Source: Loripinus fragilis
Taxonomy: Eukaryota; Mollusca; Bivalvia; Lucinida; Lucinidae
DNA: 64,000 nt
Direction of reading: 5' to 3'
NCBI GenBank assembly: GCA_964019695.1
Contig: OZ026518.1
Coordinates: forward strand, 85,555,950-85,619,949
Shown: positions 1 to 11,739 of the stretch, piece after piece
Layout: every line of letters starts with the position of its first letter
Numbering within the stretch: the stretch's first letter is position 1
Notes under the pieces: generated by a model
The model's database searches: none
What the model saw: only the letters and a program-made list of their open reading frames with translations
What the model was told of the DNA's origin: nothing
Translations under genes and position numbers: made by a program

Positions 1-390
1 TTCATTTTCAGCAGGTAATATGGGCCAGGTCATGAAATTTTGGTTCTTATCACATATGCGTAATTGCACACTTTAGACATAAATGTGCAGTTATCAGGTA
101 GAGCATGAAGCCCTAATTTTGGCATAAACCTGAGTCTTGGCTGTTCGCATACACAAAGTGTGCATACAGATGATGATCCAGACCAACATTTAGACACCTA
201 GCATTGCTGGATAAATGAGATTTTTATGCATATGTGATAAGGACTAATGATTGATAAAACTTGAGGTTTTCTTTGGCTCCAACTTTCTGTAAAAATGATA
301 AACTTCATTGTTTGGAGTAAAATGTGAAGGTATACTTTTTCATATAGCAAACTATCTTAAAAAATATCAGTAATACATTTTATCAGTTAC

Positions 391-640
391 CTCTCATATC
401 AACTGCGTGTTGCACGTTTGCCTGATAATTGTTGTCGATCGCACTGTGTGTATCTTTATTAGGTCAACATGGCGTTGCACTTTTTACATAGCGTTGAATC
501 GAAGCGAAAATCATAAAACTACGTCATCATCACAATTTTGAAGAGTGAACCAATGGGTAAATTAATAATAAGAATAACAGGTTTGCGTCTTTTGATATGC
601 AGCCCACCAGGCTTGGCTTGAATTGCTCAGCATGGTAAGA
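391..640. repeat. Dispersed repeat, copy 1 of 3
   Basis: The segment running from TGTTGCACGTTTGCCTGATAA through GAAGAGTGAACCAATGGGTA to GCGTCTTTTGATAT recurs at about 15645-15870 and 15950-16220. The shared order of blocks (GTTGCAC, TTTATTAGGTCA, GAACCAATGGGTAAA, ACCAGGTT-GCGTCTTTTG) defines a family. No coding capacity is seen. The rest of 1-727 is unassigned upstream intron or flank of the TRPA1-like gene. Confidence 0.65.
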
Positions 641-727
641 TCTAACAACCATTCTTAATGCCTTGCCTGAGTAAAAAAATGATATTCAAAGACACTCGTC
701 CAGCATTTTCTATATTTTGTTTTGCAG

Positions 728-838
728 GTGCAGTTACATACAGATATTGAAAGAAAATTACCATGGAAAATCCTTGACATGGTTGATAAGCCTGAACAAA
801 AATGCTATCCAAACAAGTTTTCTGGATATATGGACTCA
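728..838 (+). CDS. TRPA1: TRPA1-like channel, antepenultimate coding exon
   Basis: The exon is bounded by a TTTTGCAG acceptor and a GTAAGC donor. It is 111 nt, exactly 37 codons in phase 0, and starts VQLHTDIERKLPWKILD. It ends near a CYPNKFSGYMDS stretch. The pattern of charged residues, then KLP, then YPNK matches the region just after the pore/TM6 of TRPA1 (ankyrin TRP) channels. TRPA1 is a plasma-membrane cation channel for noxious chemicals and temperature. The ankyrin repeats and membrane segments must lie upstream of the window. The next exon (2710) continues in phase 0. Assignment is by recalled family pattern, not by alignment. Confidence 0.8.
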
Positions 839-2709
839 GTAAGCAAGAATTGTATAACATGATCTTGTGACCAGTAAATTATATATAAGAAACAACAGCA
901 ACACTAAACAAAACATAATAATACGTGAATATGCTTCGAAAGCACTACTATCACAGATCACAGCCATTACATGTACGAGGATCTGGATGGGGGGTCTGGT
1001 ATTTACTATTCACTAAAAATTTAGCCCATTATTCATCTCATTAAAATTTTGGGTAATTCATTAAAATAAGACCAAATGTTCATTAAAAGTAAGAAAGGTG
1101 GCAAAGAAATCTGATTATTCACCATTCATTAATTTTTTCTCCAATTTATTAAAAAATTAGGACTATTCGTTAATTTTGAGGCCCTATATATTCACTATTT
1201 ATTTTTATTTTTTGCTCATTATTCACTATTTATTATAAAAAGGGCCATTATTTACTAATCATTATACCCCATCAAGACCCTCATTTATTGTAAAACACAT
1301 ACACACAAATGTGTGTGAAACAAGTTTTATCTGATGAGAATTCTCAGTACTTAGGCGTAAACCTGTTTTTGTTCTACAAAGAGTCAGCACCAAAATTCTA
1401 CATCAGGCATATTATATTAAATTGACTAATTTACCTCAAACAAGCATTCTAAACATGGCAGAGAATCACGTTACTTTTTAGGATTGAAAATGGTGGATTC
1501 TTGTCAAAACTACTCGATTCAGGTAAGACTGTCCTTGATATTTCCATAAATACTGATCAGATTGGCATAGGGGTTTGAAGCAGATACCCTGGAGAAAATG
1601 AAAGCAGCATGCCCATCTTCAGCGACTTACAGACAAAGATCTGGTTAAAAAGTTATTGAAGAGCAACCAAATTTTTCTGTTGCTGGTCAATAACCTTTTA
1701 AACAGATCTATGCCTGAAAGTCACGTACTATGTGCATGTCGCTGTCATTTTTCCTGGGTATTTGCCCCAAACCCCATGCAAATTTGACCAATATTAACGG
1801 AAATATCAAAGAAAGTCTTACCTGAATCGACATTTTTTAAATGGTATCCGCCATTATTGTTGTTTTGAAGTCACGTTATTCTCCACTATGCTAAAAAGAC
1901 GTTTATGTACATTTCAAACAGACATCTACCCTTTATCTTTCTTTCGCTTTGTTTTTATACTTGACATTTGTTTTAATAGCCCAATAAGCTATAGGGAATT
2001 GTCCAAATCTTACTTCCTTCAATATTTGTTTTCCACTAATATCATTTTTCCCCAAAGACAATATCAGTATATATATTTTCAATTGAAATACTGTCTAAAT
2101 AGACTGACTAGCTACAATTATCATTAAATATAAAGTTTATCTGACGAGCTTTAGTGACTTTCATATATTTTATATGATAAGATCAAAAGTGTACAATTTA
2201 ATTATTATACGGCAGTTTTAAAACCAGAATGTAAACTTTCTGCGTGATAATGGCAAGGAGGTTGCTACATGTATAATATTATACTTACATGGAAAAGTTT
2301 TATGCCATATAATCATGACTGAAAAACAGTAGCATCATATGGGTATAATATTCCCCTTAGTATATAGCCTTGTGTTGAATTAGTTATGTTATGAGAAACC
2401 CTCATTGTGTTGTATGATTATCTGCACAGTTTGATCAGCACATGTACAAACTGCTAGCGTTTTACAATACATCCAAAGTTCTCAAATTCCAGCAATTCCC
2501 TGTAGCTTTTTGGGCTATTTATAATCTTACTTGATTGCATAACCTACCCCATGTTTTCTCATTATGAATTGTTTTTATTTAATTGTTGTGGTTGGTGATT
2601 TTTATTTAATTAGTAAAGCTAAGTAAATGTTACCACCAAGGCTATATTTTAGCCAGCCGTTGAATGTTTCTGGGGTTCAACCTCAAAAAAAACATTTCTG
2701 TCTTTTCAG
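839..2709 (+). other. TRPA1 intron with low-complexity block and foldback
   Basis: This is the intron between the first two visible TRPA1 exons. Positions 985-1275 are AT-rich and degenerate, with many CATTATTCA / ATTCACTATTTATT variants, and look like an eroded microsatellite. Positions 1454-1890 form a long imperfect palindrome listed separately. The rest shows nothing recognisable. Confidence 0.7.
1454..1890. repeat. 437-bp imperfect palindrome in TRPA1 intron
   Basis: The left arm starts near CAGAGAATCACGTTA and the right arm ends with its near-complement TAACGTTATTCTCC-like sequence. Arms of about 215 bp meet near 1676 around a loop at GAGCAACCAAATTTTTCTG. Arm identity is clearly below 100%, with many point differences and small gaps, so it is an old foldback element or MITE. 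Both arms contain GATTCAGGTAAGACT on opposite strands, which resembles a splice donor but has no coding support. Confidence 0.8.
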
Positions 2710-2816
2710 TTTTGGTCCAAGTTGTCATTTTCTGCTGACTCCTCAGAGTCTGGTGGCAATGCTTCCCTGGAACAGCAAGATCACCTGTATGAGGAACTAT
2801 TTAAACAAAAACAAAG
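2710..2816 (+). CDS. TRPA1: TRPA1-like channel, penultimate coding exon
   Basis: The acceptor is a pyrimidine-rich TCTTTTCAG and the donor is AAAG/GTAATT. The 107-nt exon reads open in phase 0 from its first base, beginning FWSKLSFSADSSESGG and ending EELFKQKQ plus two bases of a split arginine codon. Those two bases join to the single G at 7093. The Glu/Lys/Gln-rich end leads into the coiled coil carried by the last exon, as in the TRPA1 cytoplasmic tail. The longer open frame over this site (from 2627) is in another frame and is not the coding one. The upstream intron is about 1.9 kb and the downstream intron about 4.3 kb. Confidence 0.82.
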
Positions 2817-5800
2817 GTAATTTTCTCTCTAGAAACAGATCCGTGAAGTATTTAATCATATATATTAATTCTCACTATCAATGTATTTTCTTCTATGAAC
2901 AATGTTTGGAAATGTGCATTCTGCTAGAGGATAACTGCAATCAAGTTTCATTTATGGTAGTATATAACAGACATATGGTTGGAAATCACATTTAACAGCT
3001 CCGCTCATGCATTATAGTAAAGAATGATTTCTGACCAATTATCCGACGTTATTTCTCCTCAAATTATCATTTAGATAGTGTTATCCCCATTTTAATGCAC
3101 TACTACGCTTGTTTGCCATTTGAATATTTGCCATATTGCGTATTATAGCGTTGAAAGAGACATAAAGCTACATATCATCCACCGAAATGCCACATAATTA
3201 ATGACGTTAAACTATTTCAGACAGAATATTACAGATATACTATCATAAGTTCTAACTAATAATTGAATCAGACATCGTGTTCCAAGAGCAAGTGCATCAA
3301 AATTTCTCATGAATGGAGTAAACATAAGCTATGAAAGATGTAATTGTTTTTCTTGTGATTGGTAATAAGAGATAAAAGATTCATTCATATACTTCTCAAC
3401 AAAAGATTAGCACGGATAAATTAAAATTGATTTTTATTTGAGCAAATGGCTTAAAGTTATAAAATATCAGCTGAAATGATGGTCTGATATAATGTAAAGT
3501 TACGGAAAGCAATTTGTGTACTTTAATTGGATTTCTACTGTGTAGTTCATTATACTTTAAACAAGAGAGGGGTCAAAAATGTGTTTCAACTGAATTATTG
3601 GCAATACAAAATTGATACAGCATCGGTTTTATAAAGGCCATTGTTTTCCTGCATGGTGGAATCAGCCATTTCGAAAAAATAAGAGGTCATCTCCATTGAG
3701 CATTTGAAGCAAAAGTTGAGTCTTGATTACAACTAACGCCGTTGTTATTATGACCTGTACAAGTAAAAAAACAGTACTGTTTTCGTTGTGTAGGCATGCT
3801 TAATTGAAAGGGTTTTCATGTTTAAGAGGATGCCGAAAGATGGACAATTAAGGGCAAGGCACGTTTATAAAAGTTTGTCCCTAGGTATTGAATTCATAAC
3901 AAAGTGACGTTAATCTGAAGTTGAGGCTAAATGTAGGCAGTAACGCTATCTAAAGAAGACGTTTTCAAAGGATCAACTAACATAAATGACCCTGGTGCTT
4001 GTGCCAGTCTAGCATCAAAAGGATTACTTGACCGCTTGATTTAGTTCGCTGAAAAGTTAAGAAGTGGAAAAAATACTATTTTAGCGTCATAATGGAAAGG
4101 TAAAACGTGGTATAAACGGGTATCAAACTTTGATATTTTTAACGTTTTTCATCAGTAGGAACCTTTTGCCTTACATTGTAATCAAAAGTCTCAATTTCTG
4201 ATGTAGATGTGTATCCTTTGCATGCCCATGACATCAAAGTAAACGTCAATCCACTGATGCCTAACCAGATTACCTTTAGTCCAGCAGACACAAAAAACGG
4301 AAATTCCAAGATCCCCATACATGTTGATAACATCAAATAAAATGTTAATGTTCATTTAATATGGGGCATCATATTAAAATCCGTGCTAAACTTAAGTTGA
4401 GCAGTATATTATTATTTTCTCATGAATGATGTAAATTCAAAAGATGAAAGATGCATTCACTTTCTCTGGACTTGAGTGAATATATATAAAAGAGATAGAG
4501 GATTTTAGAACGCTCATGTTTTATTTAATTTATTAAACAAGTTGAGGAATAGTGTTAGAATGCGAGGCTTGTTTAGCATTTTATCATTTTGCAACGAGTT
4601 TAATAAATCCAATAACATAATAGCACGACTGTTTGATTCTATTTATTATACAAGAGGTGTTTCCTGTTTGTTTGAACAAATGTGAAATTTTGGTATCTCA
4701 TTTTTTATTATATTTAGTAATAATAAATTTACATTGGTTCAAGGGGGCAGCAACGCTAATAATATGTATGTTTTAACAGAAAGAGTTCTATGAACCATGA
4801 ATTTTGATACAAGTATCATCAAAATGGGTTGAAAATGGGAAAGCTATGGGCATTTAAAGATTTCAATATGGCCAACATTTAGACGCCATTTTGAATATTT
4901 AATTAGTTTTCAGAATTTTTTCAACTGCTTAATTTTTAGTTATTAATGCTATCACAGCATCTGTGTTCCAGCAGAAATGAAGCTTTATACATAAAGAAAA
5001 TGTATTGTTAAAGATAACTTTAAGTAATTCATTGGTTTGTCTTTTATTCTGATTACGCATATTTAATTAGGCGGCTGTGTGACGCCACTAAGACTACATT
5101 ATGGACGCTTTTATTACAGTCCATTTGCAAATATTCAGAGGCCCTCAACTTTTACGTTTTGCAATTGATTTAGATTAAACTGGAATCAAAATTCATGGTT
5201 TATTAAGATCTTTAATAATAAACATAGTAATCATCAGGGTTGCCGTCCCCTTTAATCTGATCTCCAGAAATACGCAGTCACCAAGAAAACAGCTTAATTC
5301 GCTGGATTGAAACAGTCTCTGAAGATGAGTAGTCAAAGTTTTTAAGCGCTTATAAATGCTGTCTGAAACTAAATGTTCTAAATTAGTCTTGAACCGTTTC
5401 TCTTAAAGGGGTGAAGTTTTTCTCTTGGATCTTATCATAAATTGTACAAAAATAATTAAAGTCTTTTTACTAGTAAATAAAGCATTTCTATTGGATATTT
5501 ACTTTTTGAAGCAACTTGAACATCAAATTTTTGGGGTTTACAGTTTCCAAAGCACCACTAAATTGTATTCTAAATACATGAATGCAATATTTAGTGAACA
5601 GTTTTATTGGCGATGTATATACTGAGGGACTTTAAAAACACACCATTTTACATTCTCTTTCTCTCCCACATGATTGATTTGAGGGTGTTTTCTTTAGCAT
5701 TTTTATCCTCTTGCAAAATGTACCAGGATTTGCCTTGATTTCGATTTGCTCATGCTGTTCATTCTGACCTTATATCGACGTAAGTGTTTTCAACTATTGT

Positions 5801-7092
5801 CGTCTGACAAATGTGATTTTGATTCAATTTGAAAACAAACACTTTTATGTGGTAGCCAGATGTCTTAACAAATGGAAAAACACATAATCAATATATATAT
5901 ATAGAGAGAGTGTCTAAACCAAGTTTTCAGAAAACATCGTTTTATTACACTACCACTCGCAGCGTTTCATTGCTAACGTCAGCCCTTAATTTTCAAACAT
6001 CAATAACAGACAGGTGACATCCGCGCATGTTGCGATACTTTTGTCTTTTATGCAACTGATTAAAGAGTATCCAGTGGCAATAAAAAGATTTTGATTTTTC
6101 CTGATCCTTAGGATATAAACTGCTAATTACGTCAAAAGTTAATGACGTCATGTAGACGTCATGAACGTTGCCAGAGGCCTAAAATTTCATGATTTGATTT
6201 TGTCTTTCCTTTTGCTATCAAGAACAACATTGGTTCAAAAAATTTTTTGTTCATTATGAAAGGTATGGGTACTCTGTGACTTTTTGAATTTGAGTTGTCT
6301 CATGATTATCGCGACGTCACGGCAATCATAAGCCACAGCGTTTCGATTTTCGTATTGAATGCAAGCGAAGTTACCGAACTTGTCAAAATTATTTTTCACA
6401 TTATGAAAATATCCAATTTTTGACATAAATTTGCATTAAAGAAGGTGGTGCGTTTTTAAAGTCCTTCAGTATACTTGAACTGTTAAGAACTTGTGTTGGC
6501 TGTGAGTTTTGAGAATTTGTTTTTCACAAATCTTCCAGGACACATTTAATACTTGGAATGCCCATTTAGGCACCTGTATGGTAGAACTTATGAACCCCAG
6601 TTGTCAAGCAAAAGCAGGCGCACAGAAACAGTTTTTCATTTGAATAATAGACTGATTGCTCCTCTAAACTTAAAAGGAATGTGAACACTTTTATACGCAT
6701 TTTCGTTAGAAATAAACCCGTTTTAGCTCTTAAAGCTAGTAAAAGAGGGGTGGGCGTGTATTTTGGGACGCCGTGTTATGGTTATGCTTTAAATTGTCTA
6801 TTTGTCTATTTGGTCATATTAGGGACACGTCCGTTATTTATGAGATAGCAAAAGTTATTTATAAAGCAAAAGCCTGGTCCCATACTTTCGTGGAGATTGA
6901 TAATGAAATCATTTCTACGGTCATCCTCCTCCCTTCTGCTGAATCATTCAAGAATGATTGTTGTCAGTAACAAGTCAAAGTATGTGCAAGAAGTACTGGT
7001 TAACTGCTTGTTCAAGCTTTCCCAGACTGAAAAATTGTTGACTGGAACTTAAAGCATTAACAAAACAAATCATACTTTCTGATTGTTTGCAG
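2817..7092 (+). other. TRPA1 last intron, mostly featureless
   Basis: This is the 4.3-kb final intron. I see no coding exon in it; the short open frames (4139-4336, 5425-5625, 6235-6426, 6773-6970) lack codon structure or splice context. A short (TA/GA)n tract lies near 5890. A SINE-body fragment is at 6877-7036. Confidence 0.65.
6877..7036 (+). mobile_element. SINE body fragment (same family as 10448-10760)
   Basis: It begins CCCATACTTTCGTGGAGATT and ends TTCAAGCTTTCCCAG, matching 10531-10680 along its whole length with scattered differences. The tRNA-like head is absent, so this is a 5'-truncated copy in the last TRPA1 intron. Confidence 0.75.
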
Positions 7093-7342
7093 GATGAAAG
7101 AGATATCCAGCAATATGACAAAGCAATATGATCTCCTGCGACTGATTGTGCAGAAGATGGAAATCCACACTGAAGACGATAATAGAGATGAGGGTGATGA
7201 CTATGACACCAGTGACATCATCAAAGCTAACAAATCAAAATGGACACCGACAATGCGTAAAGCCCTTGTCCGCCAGAGTGCTGTAGTGACAGCGTGGAAG
7301 AACAGTATGGACAAAACATCGAGAGACTTAAGTTTTCAGTGA
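7093..7342 (+). CDS. TRPA1: TRPA1-like channel, terminal coding exon
   Basis: The acceptor GATTGTTTGCAG precedes an open frame of 82 residues ending in TGA. It contains LLRLIVQKMEIHTEDD, an acidic patch, then SKWTPTMRKALVRQSAV. TRPA1 tails carry the same order: a coiled coil with an I-x-x-I/L-I-Q-K-M-E-I core, an acidic segment, then R/K-W-x-x-x-x-R-A. The coiled coil is involved in tetramer assembly and polyphosphate binding in vertebrate TRPA1. The three exons together give about 155 residues of C-terminus with consistent phases. No canonical AATAAA lies close after the stop; the first I see is near 8440, inside a MITE. Confidence 0.88.
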
Positions 7343-7431
7343 ATGGTGCATTAATGAAGGCGTTTAGAAGTCGCTTTGTATTAAAATATAGAGTTTAAGC
7401 ATCGCGAGTTTAAAGCCTTTAGTGACTGATA

Positions 7432-7629
7432 TACAGTAAAACCTGTCTCAAGCGATCACTCATAAATACAAAAAACAAATGTCTTAAAGACGAATAATAG
7501 CTTAATGAAGGTCGAAAGTATTGCAGAATGCTCTCTTGGAGCATTCTGCAATACTTTTGACCTGCATTAAATGATAATCGGTCTTGAAATCTTCTTTTTG
7601 AGTGGCCTGTTGAGACAAGTCTGACTGTA
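7432..7629. mobile_element. MITE with TACAGTAAAACCTGTCTC ends
   Basis: The ends TACAGTAAAACCTGTCTCA and the complement of TGAGACAAGTCTGACTGTA pair. A near-perfect inner hairpin lies at 7505-7565 (GAAAGTATTGCAGAATGCTC and its complement). It sits just 3' of the TRPA1 stop. A relative with the same left end is at 12562-12687. Confidence 0.78.
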
Positions 7630-8310
7630 TTGAGGGATACGTTCATAGTATGATTTGTATAGAAAAGACTCAGAGAATATGCGTCAAAAGACGTAGGCTT
7701 CGCATGATCAATAAGCTGATTGAGGCGTTTAGAATGTGCTTTGCATTTGAAGAAAAATCAAAGCATCAAGAAGTGTTTAGAGTTTCTTAAGATTGTTGAT
7801 GAAGGCATGTAGAATAATTGAAAAAATGACATGAGAAAAAACAACAAAATGCATGTCCGCAAAAGCAAAGACTCAGATGAGACTGGACATCCAGTCAACT
7901 TTTCTTTATGCACAGACAAAGTAAACTGATCAGACTGAGCTAATGTCTAGGCTGATCTGCATCTTCTCATGACACACAACCACATTGTTGCTTTTTTCAT
8001 GTCGCGGGTCATTAAATTGGATTTATTTTTGGGTCCCTTAACAGATTTATTTTTGGGTCCCTTAACATATGGTATCATTTTAAGCATACGGTCTGTAAAT
8101 GTAGCATTTCAGGTAGCCTTCCAAGGGTTATTGTGAAAACAGAGCAGCAAAGTTTATCTTGGCAGGAGGAAGGTTGTATTATTGCAGTGTTTGTTGGCCA
8201 CAATACTCCCTCAACCTAAATGCCCATTCCATGTAATGTAGCTACATCCATTGAGGCTATTGTTATGCTTGTATGTGATTATAATGTTGTGTTTTATTGT
8301 AATGTTTTCT
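7630..8310. other. Non-coding, no recognised feature
   Basis: This lies between two MITEs. A short direct repeat (GATTTATTTTTGGGTCCCTTAACA, twice near 8022-8065) is the only structure I see. Confidence 0.6.
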
Positions 8311-8499
8311 TAACCCATATAAGCCTAGGGTCCTTTTCGTGGGGCAGAGGCAAACAGTGCAGACCAGATCAGACGCCGCAAAACGCGGCGTCTGATCGAG
8401 TCTCCACTGTTTGCTTAAAGAATAATCAATTAGAATTTAAATAAAAATGAGAAATACCACCCACTAACCCTTAAAACAGAAATCGGCTTTAATGGGTTA
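8311..8499. mobile_element. MITE with TAACCCATATAA ends and GC-rich core hairpin
   Basis: The ends TTAACCCATATAAGCC and the complement of GGCTTTAATGGGTTA pair. The core hairpin at 8350-8414 reads GCAAACAGTGCAGACC, AGATCAGACGCCGC, loop, then the complements. A second copy of the same architecture is at 26821-27049. Confidence 0.82.
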
Positions 8500-8870
8500 T
8501 TTTATGTCATTGCTTTCTCGTACTGATGCATAATAGAAACAATAAAAGTTTTGTTGACGACAATGTGTGTTTTATGATCCTTTGGCATTGTCTTTAACCC
8601 CTTTTGTACCAGTAAGTTTCCCTTTACATATTTCAAATGAAAGAAGTTAATAGCGTAGGGATGTAGAACAATATGAGGAACTTTTAGAAATCATAACAGG
8701 AAGCATTACTTATGTACGCTAACAGACATTGCTCCCATTTTAGCGTACTGTGTGCCAATTTCCTAAATTTGAGATAATGGTTTGTCAATGTTCAGCTTCT
8801 GACGTCTTCCGGCATTAAATGTACATCCTTTTTTATATCCCGCCACTTTAAAAGTGTGGGGTATTATGTT
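8500..8870. other. Non-coding, nothing recognised
   Basis: No coding, RNA or repeat feature can be supported in this stretch. Confidence 0.5.
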
Positions 8871-9530
8871 ATACCCTCCATTCAAAAAAAGTGCGTTCAA
8901 GTGTCTGTCCGTCCGTCTGTCTGTCTGTTTGTCCGTCTGTCCATCTGTACGTCCGTCCGTCCATCTGTCAGCGCGTAGTTTTTACTCTCTGCTAGGAACA
9001 TTTTAACCAATTTTCTTCAAACTTGCTATGAGAGTTGATAATGGATAGGAGTGTCCTGGGATTGCATATGGATAAATTTTGGCAAATAAGTACAGAGTTA
9101 CGGCCCTTGATTGACGTTAGTAATTGTTTTTTTCTCTCTATCTTTGGCATTCCTTTACCGATTTTCTTCAAACTTAATATGAGAGTTGATATTGTAAAGG
9201 AGTGTTCTGGGATTGCAAATGGGTCAATTTTGACAAATAAGTACAGAGTTATAGCCCTTGATTGACGTTAGAAATTTGTTTTCACTCTCTATCTTCGGCA
9301 TTTTTACAGATTTTCTTCAAACTGGGTTTAAGAGTTGATATTGAATGGTAGTGTCTTGGTATTGCAGATGAATAAATTTCGACAAATAAATACAGAGTCA
9401 TGACCCTTGATTGACGTTATAAATTGGTTTTTCACTCTCTATCTTTGGCATTTCTTTACAGATTTTCTTCAAACTTTGCATGAAAATGTATAGTTTCAAA
9501 ATGATTTTCTTTGCATTGAAAATAACCCGT
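8871..9530. repeat. 147-bp tandem repeat behind a (TCCGTCTG)n tract
   Basis: A pyrimidine-rich tract of CTGTCCGTCCGTCTG variants (8895-8970) is followed by about 3.4 units of roughly 147 bp. Each unit contains CACTCTCTATCTTTGGCATT, TTTTCTTCAAACTT, GAGAGTTGATA, GACAAATAAGTACAGAGT and CCCTTGATTGACGTTA. The CACTCTCT-like marks are near 8987, 9132, 9282 and 9430. The frame at 9035-9265 is just this repeat read through. Confidence 0.85.
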
Positions 9531-10447
9531 GGCAGGGTAAGTTGCATGCCTGCAGCGCTTTTATTCCCATTATGGATCTATATACATTGGATCTAATGCC
9601 CCCAAATCGTGGCCAATTAGGGGATCAGGAACCTGATTAGCAGGACTTATGTAAGGGATCACTAAACATTGCTTAATACTAAATATGTTGTTTTTTGCCT
9701 CATGGTTTCAAAGAGGACGAATTTAGAAACGTATTCAGCCATTTAGCCCTACGGTTTTCCTAGTATTAGTGTAAGAGAGCTAATGAGCTACACGGTGGGG
9801 CCAACTCAAGTCCTGGGACAACATTGGCTGGACTTACATACTATACCTCTAACCATTACTAAACATTTGAATTAGTTGAGGCGTAAAGTCCCAGTCAACA
9901 ATATTTTAGTCATGGCAGTACTCCTCCCAGAAAGAGAGGGAGAGAGAAAAGAAGAATGGAATAGACTAAAAGGCCCCAACTTCCACCTCAATGTGCTTCA
10001 AGTGAATCAAATTTCATCCTGCCAACAAACATATGACAAGGCCATCTCTCTGAAAGCTGCAGCAGTGAGTGTATCACCCTATCACCCATAGAAATATAAG
10101 GCAATTAGAGTTCAAATTTCGATCTACCTGAAAGCCTTATGCAGCCCTTTCATCAACATGATAATGCTTCACATGAAAGGTCAAGATTGACGAACTGCCT
10201 TTAGTATTGCGTATGGAAGAACGACGTAGTAATGGCAAACTAATACCTTACACAAGCCGAAGGGCTCAGGTGAGCTTAAATGCTTCTGGAGTGACACTTC
10301 ATCTAATATTTACACAAACATCCTACCATGCAATCTAACGCACTTGTATTTTGTTTGAATTGCAAAACCCAGATTCTTGTCACACTTTTACATTGAGATT
10401 TACGCATAATGCTATATTTCTCTCATTTTTTTTCATTTTCCACCGAT
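9531..10447. other. Non-coding, unclassified repeat-like sequence
   Basis: No gene is seen. The end (about 10090-10275, ending AAGCCGAAGGGCTCAGGTGAGC) has the look of a dispersed element, but no second copy is in this window to confirm it. Confidence 0.45.
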
Positions 10448-10760
10448 AAACCAACCGCGTAGCGCTAACAGTTACGTATCTGATGTGTCTGACTGCAGAT
10501 CCAGGGGTCGCGAGTTCGATCCCCACCCGGTCCCATACTTTCGTGGAAATTGATCATGAAATAATTTCTACGGCCATTTTTCTCCCTTCCGCTGATTCCA
10601 TGATAATAATGGTTGTTGTTAGTTACAGCAAAAGTATGTGTACGAAGTAGTGGTTAACCGCCTTCTCAAGCTTGCCCAGGAAAAAGTGTGGTTAGGTGAA
10701 CTGACGGTCCCGACATGACCATAGCTGTCGACAGGGACGTAAAGATTCACAACAAACAAA
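10448..10760 (+). mobile_element. tRNA-Cys-type SINE
   Basis: The head contains an A-box-like GCGTAGCGCTAAC, an anticodon-arm-like CTGACTGCAGATCCAG (GCA, cysteine type) and a B box GAGTTCGATCC. A body follows, shared with 6877-7036, and then a tail CCATAGCTGTCGACAGGGACGTAAAGATTCA and (CAAA)n. The tail resembles those at 18816-18865 and 50380-50415. Transcription would be by RNA polymerase III from the internal promoter. Confidence 0.8.
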
Positions 10761-11153
10761 CAAAAATGCAAAATGTAAAATATATTACGTTTACATTTTG
10801 TGTTGTAACAGCTGTTATAAATAAACCAAAAATCTAACACTTATTTTGAGTGCTACTGGTAATAGAGAGTATACTGTAAGGCAATAACGTATATCTCTCT
10901 TCACGTTATGCCGTCGACGACTCTAGAGTTAACCGGTAATGAAAACTATTATTCACCCGTATCTATGAAAAAAGTGTACATGTATAGTCATATTAATATG
11001 TATCTTTAATAGTACAATACAATACAAAGTGTTTCTGTGTTTGACAGATTTCGGTTAGCAAGACTTGTGTTAAACATTCAAGTAAACAACAATAAATGTC
11101 TGGAAAAGCGCTTACGTTTCCATTTCGGTCTACCACATTAAGGATATTCAGTC

Positions 11154-11156
<3 letters not shown>

Positions 11157-11187
<31 letters not shown>
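11157..11187. repeat. Short (TA)n microsatellite
   Basis: About 15 TA units. It is followed directly by a tRNA-like element on the minus strand. Confidence 0.95.
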
Positions 11188-11188
<1 letters not shown>

Positions 11189-11235
11189 GGAGGGAAATAG
11201 TGAATCAACTGAGCCGATAGATGCTGTAAATATTT

Positions 11236-11326
11236 TGCCTCTAGCGAGATTCGAACCCACGACCTCGGCAACACCGCCTAGCACTACACCAGACATCAAC
11301 GCTACCAACTGCGCCACTGAGACATC
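11236..11326 (-). ncRNA. tRNA-like sequence, probably SINE head
   Basis: The minus strand reads GTCTCAGTGGCGCAGTTGG (A box) and, about 45 bases later than normal spacing, GTGGGTTCGAATCTCG (B box). The gap between the boxes is too long for an ordinary tRNA, so it is a SINE head or pseudogene rather than a working tRNA gene. Confidence 0.6.
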
Positions 11327-11541
11327 CCCAAAAAAAGGATGTTCAGGAAGCGCTGATATTGATGACGACTGATGCAGTACACGTCGTACATTGGTTCTTT
11401 TTCAATGGTTGGCATCTATTTCGTTCGCAAGTGAAAGCCTGATGGAACAAGGATACAAGTGAAATTAGATAAATATCAGAAGTGCGGAAATATAATTTCA
11501 CAAACATCATTGCTTTCGAGCTACACAGGATCAGAAACTGA

Positions 11542-11687
<146 letters not shown>

Positions 11688-11739
11688 CCCTGACTATACC
11701 AAACATGCCAAGAACAGTATAATATTAAACAACACGTAA

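Noticed and set aside
1483..1545. Possible small exon (TTTTTAG before, GATTCAGGTAAGACT after)
   Set aside because: It is part of the 437-bp palindrome and the same donor-like word appears on the other arm; no reading frame links it to the TRPA1 exons.
1325..2150. CTGATGAG / CTGACGAG words suggesting hammerhead ribozymes
   Set aside because: No following GAAA and stem III in place; Naiad-type PLEs are also reported to lack hammerheads.
2627..2995. 122-residue plus-strand frame over TRPA1 exon 2
   Set aside because: It is in a different frame from the exon, which is defined by splice sites and continuity with its neighbours.
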